Source: Triops longicaudatus
Taxonomy: Eukaryota > Arthropoda > Branchiopoda > Notostraca > Triopsidae
Assembly: GCA_022885665.1 (NCBI GenBank)
Contig: JAGQDJ010000067.1
Location: 124,001 to 188,000 of the forward strand
DNA length: 64,000 nucleotides
Reading direction: 5' to 3'
Every line of letters begins with the position of its first letter. Position 1 is the first letter of the stretch. The notes below the pieces were generated by a model. The model did no database searches, was not told the DNA's origin, and worked only from the letters and a program-made list of their open reading frames with translations. Below are positions 60,338-64,000 of the stretch, in pieces. Position numbers and translations under genes: made by a program.

Positions 60338-61342
60338 TTTGTACTTATATTTCTCTCTTAAAAACTCTGTAATATTTTAAGATTTCTAGTTATAACAGGC
60401 CGGTTTCTTTAGCTATATTTGATACAATTCTTCTGGCTTGCAAATGTTGTTTATTGACACGTAGGAGGGAATGAGCTCAGGGGACTAACACCGGAGCGTT
60501 TAGCTTGGAGGCGTGTCTTCACGCTACAACAAAACCCTCTCCAAAAACTCAACTGCAGCATAACATTACTTTGCCTTTTTCAAATAACAAGGTATGAGCC
60601 ATTAATTATAAGCTCACTTGAACAATCTCTCAGTAAGCAAGGCTGTAACATTAATTACTATGTAAAATTTCGTTTTGCATCAAAATTAGGAAGCTGCGCC
60701 ACAAAATATCCATGTGCTGATCTTAATAATGTCAATGATTTAGCCAGGGTTGATTTTGATACATTTCTTTAGATTTCTTTGGATTACGGAAAAAAATTCT
60801 ACGAGAAACAAGTGATTCTTTCAAGTATCCGTGCATAAGGTCAGTTTTTTTTTCTTTTGAAGACATGGTGAAAAACGAGTTAAAATAAAAGTAGCTGGTA
60901 AGCTGGTGTGTAAGTCTTAACGAAAAATTTCATGGGTTTAACGGAAAACACCATCAGCATTTACATACAAGTAGAGGTGACTAGCGCAATTTATAAAAAA
61001 GAATCGTAACATTTGTGCGAAAGATTTTTTTTTTTTTTTTTTTTTTTTTGAGCCTGAGAGAAATCACTGTTCTGTGAAACAACATGGGCCAACTATCAAA
61101 AAGTTTCATGTGGAAGAAAGAAAAACCATTTGATAAATTATATGGTGTCTAATTTCACCTCTATTTCTCTATACAAACGAGTGCTATACAATCTCCAAGC
61201 TCGTCAATACCTTAAATATCCCAACAAATCCCACCAATAAAAATAACCAAATTAAACTTTTCTTCAAAGACAGATGGTCATCTAAATTTGGATGCAGAAG
61301 TTATCCAATCTTCTCAATTTCGGTATTGCATCAAAACTTAAT
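60338..61342. other. spacer right of COG8
   Basis: No gene seen. The first 250 bp probably hold the COG8 promoter (no TATA box). A 25-base T run lies at 61025-61049. The rest is AT-rich. Confidence 0.5.
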
Positions 61343-61387
61343 CCTATATGCAAAGTAAGTACGAATAGTACTTACTTTGCATATAGG
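61343..61387. repeat. perfect hairpin: 20-bp arms, 5-base loop
   Basis: Left arm CCTATATGCAAAGTAAGTAC (61343-61362), loop GAATA, right arm its exact reverse complement (61368-61387). The match stops abruptly at both ends. The arms contain an octamer-like ATGCAAAG. The stem has no mismatches, unlike most pre-miRNAs, and the loop is short. Confidence 0.95.
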
Positions 61388-61966
61388 TTTAATTTCATGT
61401 AATTTCAACCCTTAATCAAGCTGAGATGTGCTCATTTCCCCACATAGTTTTCTCGAATCAAAAATATTCCTAACCCTACTGCCCGTGTGCCGATCACATT
61501 ATACAAGGCCTACGTCACATATGTATTCTGTGTAGATGGTTAAAAAAGACCAAGAGCCAAGTTATTAACTCATCTCTCTAAACTAAATCTTCCATTTAAC
61601 GCAGATTTTTCTTAACAAATGTTAAAATTTTCCAACCTGTCTCAGACTTTGCCAGCGAAACCTTCTCTATCTATACAGTAAATAGGGGCAAATTAAAGGT
61701 GACTATGATTACGCCCCCCCCCCTTTTTTTTAAAGTTCACGAACTTTTCTGTACCGTTGAACTAAAATTTTACAATAAGATTACCAGCAAAGAGCAAACG
61801 TTCACGCTTGTTTATTTTGTTTATATAAAATCGGGCGCTACTTCTGTGGTTGTACCCAAAAACACCCAAATCATTTTTACGTTCAATGAATGCTACGGAA
61901 TGTCATACTAAAATTTTGAACACCATAGTTTCGCAGTGATTTTACAGGAGACATGGGGAGCCCAAG
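61388..61966. other. intergenic stretch
   Basis: No gene recognised; a 10-base C run followed by T occurs near 61.72 kb. Confidence 0.45.
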
Positions 61967-62049
61967 CAGGGCCGTACCCAGGATATTAACATTTCAGGGG
62001 GAGGGAGGGGGGTAGTTAAAACCCTCTATCCCCCGTGGGTACAGGGATG
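61967..62049 (+). mobile_element. 83-bp hAT-like micro-MITE with perfect 8-bp target duplication
   Basis: Opens CAGGGCCGTACCCAGGA and ends TGGGTACAGGGATG, an imperfect inverted copy. It is flanked by AGCCCAAG at 61959-61966 and again at 62050-62057. The G-rich interior is that of the 6.4, 33.1 and 54.4 kb elements, strongly shortened. Confidence 0.88.
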
Positions 62050-62057
62050 AGCCCAAG

Positions 62058-62850
62058 ATATGATGAACACCCAAGACTCAAGAAGCACCGATTGTTACAA
62101 CAGCTTTCTCGACCACGAGAATAGCACCGCGAAAAGCAGCAACACTGCATGACGTAATAGTTAGGTTCGAAGTTTAAAAACGTCGGTTGTGAGGAAAGGC
62201 AATACAGAGGAAGGAAAAGAATTTTAACTTAAGTTACACATGTTAAACAGTGGTGGGACTGTTCTGAAAGAAGCAACGTACTATGTAATTTGGAACATAT
62301 TTGCATGATGACCTTCTGGCGTTTGAAAATGGCGCCTTTACGATCGTGGCGTTTTTCAGCTTAAACTTTTCTTTAACGGCAATCCAGTTGTACAAAAATG
62401 TGGCACTTCTAGTTTGAAGTGTAGTTTGATATTATTTCACGCTTTTACCAAGTGTGCAATAGCTTAATAAAGAGCAAACACATATCTGCATTATTGGTTA
62501 TGGATTCGAATGGCAGTTTAGATGGAGCAATGAGTGAAAACTAAGCAAGTGCGAAGTGTTACAATTTGCGCCACTCTCCTCTATGTGTGAAAGGCAAATT
62601 TAAAAGGACCATACAAAATTCTGTAATGTAGTACTGACGGATAAAGCAGAACTTCAAACTATTGTGAAAGGCGACTTGCTTACGGGGCGCTCTACGAGGG
62701 TTGTAGAGATTTGCGTACTTATATACTTCCTAAAAGAGTAAATAAATATATCAGTTAGCATAAGAAGAGGTATCCAAAGACTATTTGGGAATACGGTGTA
62801 GAAACTGACTGGATTCGTTTTTGTTTGACATGCTAAGAGTTCACTTCAAA
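62058..62850. other. intergenic stretch
   Basis: No gene recognised. I looked for a decayed Gly/Tyr gene that would match the placement of copy 1 of the duplication but saw none. Confidence 0.45.
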
Positions 62851-63640
62851 TTAATACAGAACGGGACAATGTGACCACTTCTCTGTTCTTTATTTTTCAC
62901 TTCATGTAAAGACAAAACTCTAACCCCAAAGTATATTCTTTAGATGAGCTGTGTCACGGCTATCAAGTAAGAAGTTTTAAGGTTCAAGAAGACGAAAAAT
63001 AAGACCAAACGACCATGAAAACTAATGGCCCTTTCAACTATGTAAAACGAGGTGCCGTTTGTACAGTTTGGACTAGGGGATGGGACAAAGTGGTTGTGTG
63101 ATTTGCCATATGAAAATTGACAGATATATTTTGCAAGAAAATCACATTTTAGAGTTAGAAGATAGCCTAGTTATGAAAACTTACGAATATAATACAAATA
63201 AGCGTATGCGTAGCACTCTTACTGTGATTTTTTGTCGCCATTTGCAATTCACAAAACTTGCGTCCAAAAACACTTCAGTCCAAAATGTGTCGGAGCGCCA
63301 GTTTTGAATTTATATGTCTCCTGTAAGTTGACTAATGAGTTTTTGTGGCTGAGCTTTCAGAGAATTATTTTAGGGTTAAAGCGTGCAAACAAAAACCATT
63401 TTAACATAATTTTCGAATACTTAACGGAAACGTGACAACGTAAACACCAGGATCCGTTCCTGATAAAAAGAGCCACAAGTGCAGTTCCTATTTATTTTCG
63501 TAATGAACTTCACTCTTTTCGACGATCTTTTTATGTGATCGCCGGCGTACGCACGAATTGTCTTATTTTATTGTTTACGTTTCGAAAACGTTTGTAGTGC
63601 ATCAGTTATGATTTTTGTCCGTTTTGTTCGACTTGGTCAA
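62850..63640. repeat. non-coding segmental duplicate, copy 2
   Basis: Direct repeat of about 52620-53300, in the same orientation. Best-preserved parts are 63003-63020, 63238-63292 and 63351-63374 (GAGCTTTCAGAGAATTATTT). Small insertions make this copy longer. No shared frame. Confidence 0.88.
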
Positions 63641-64000
63641 CTTCTCTATCTTCCCTACTGCGCTTTCTCCAGACGATAATCAAGGTGAATTTTACATAAA
63701 TATTTCTTAAAGTAACAGGGAGAACTAACCCTTTCACGTACGATGTTCCAAACGCGTGAAAAAGAAAGATGTAATACGAGGAATGGTATTGTTCGCTAAC
63801 AAAATTTTAACGTAATAAGCCGTAAAAGCTTAAACCGTCGTAGATAAATACAGAAAACTGGTCCCATTAGGAATCACAAGTTCTTAGGTAGGTCACTTTC
63901 CTAAAGAACTCTTATCGTAAGTGCTTTTCTGCTGATGCTCTCCAAATTTTCATGGAGGTGCTCACGTACCACTAAATGCTCTGAAGATTGTCGAGAAAAA
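63641..64000. other. right edge, no feature seen
   Basis: AT-rich, no gene or repeat recognised before the window ends. Confidence 0.45.

Noticed and set aside
61025..61049. 25-base T run as the tail of a minus-strand retroposon
   Set aside because: No recognisable body or target duplication next to it; could simply be a homopolymer.
1..64000. CRISPR arrays, prokaryotic operons or phage-like modules
   Set aside because: Split genes, poly(A) signals and metazoan protein families show nuclear animal DNA; no regularly spaced repeats were seen.

Overview
The window is nuclear DNA of an arthropod, most likely a crustacean or close relative. It carries split genes with mostly short (50-90 bp) GT-AG introns, a Rebers-Riddiford cuticle protein, TATA-driven Gly/Tyr-rich secreted proteins whose first exon codes for only five or six residues, several TCAGT-type initiators, hAT-type MITEs and a decayed LINE. 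Base composition is AT-rich. Gene density is very uneven: the left 38 kb holds one recognisable gene, while the right 26 kb holds eight.

Left part (1-38 kb). The one gene (about 11.75-15.2 kb, + strand) encodes a 308-residue Ser/Pro-rich protein with a textbook BH3 motif (V-GRD-L-RL-I-A-D-N-F) followed by a hydrophobic, basic C-terminal tail. I read it as a Bim/Bmf-like BH3-only pro-apoptotic protein, and it is the most interesting item here. It sits in a large non-coding landscape. The only other content is a broken LINE (30.6-33.1 kb), small MITEs, a possible tRNA-derived SINE relic and a TC microsatellite.

Middle (38.3-43.4 kb). CHP1 (calcineurin B homologous EF-hand protein, + strand, four exons) and SEC23 (COPII coat GTPase activator, - strand, eleven exons) are convergent and only 260 bp apart. 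Both could be assembled exon by exon, with consistent phases and end-to-end family similarity.

Right (44.6-60.4 kb). A cuticle and secreted-matrix cluster holds an RR cuticular protein (+), two Gly/Tyr-rich proteins (-), and a head-to-head pair of a Gly/Tyr/Asn-rich protein (-) and an Asn/Leu/Ser-rich protein (+). In all five genes the signal peptide is interrupted by a phase-0 intron after five or six codons, and each has a TATA box. COG8, a Golgi tethering subunit (-, nine exons), closes the gene-rich part. SEC23 and COG8 serve the secretory pathway that exports such cuticle proteins, but their adjacency may be chance.

Mobile and repeat content is informative. Three small hAT-type elements have perfect 8-bp target duplications (208, 257 and 83 bp), and there are further diverged relatives. 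A roughly 0.7-kb non-coding segment upstream of one Gly/Tyr gene is duplicated about 10 kb away near the right edge. A perfect 20-bp-arm hairpin lies at 61.34 kb.
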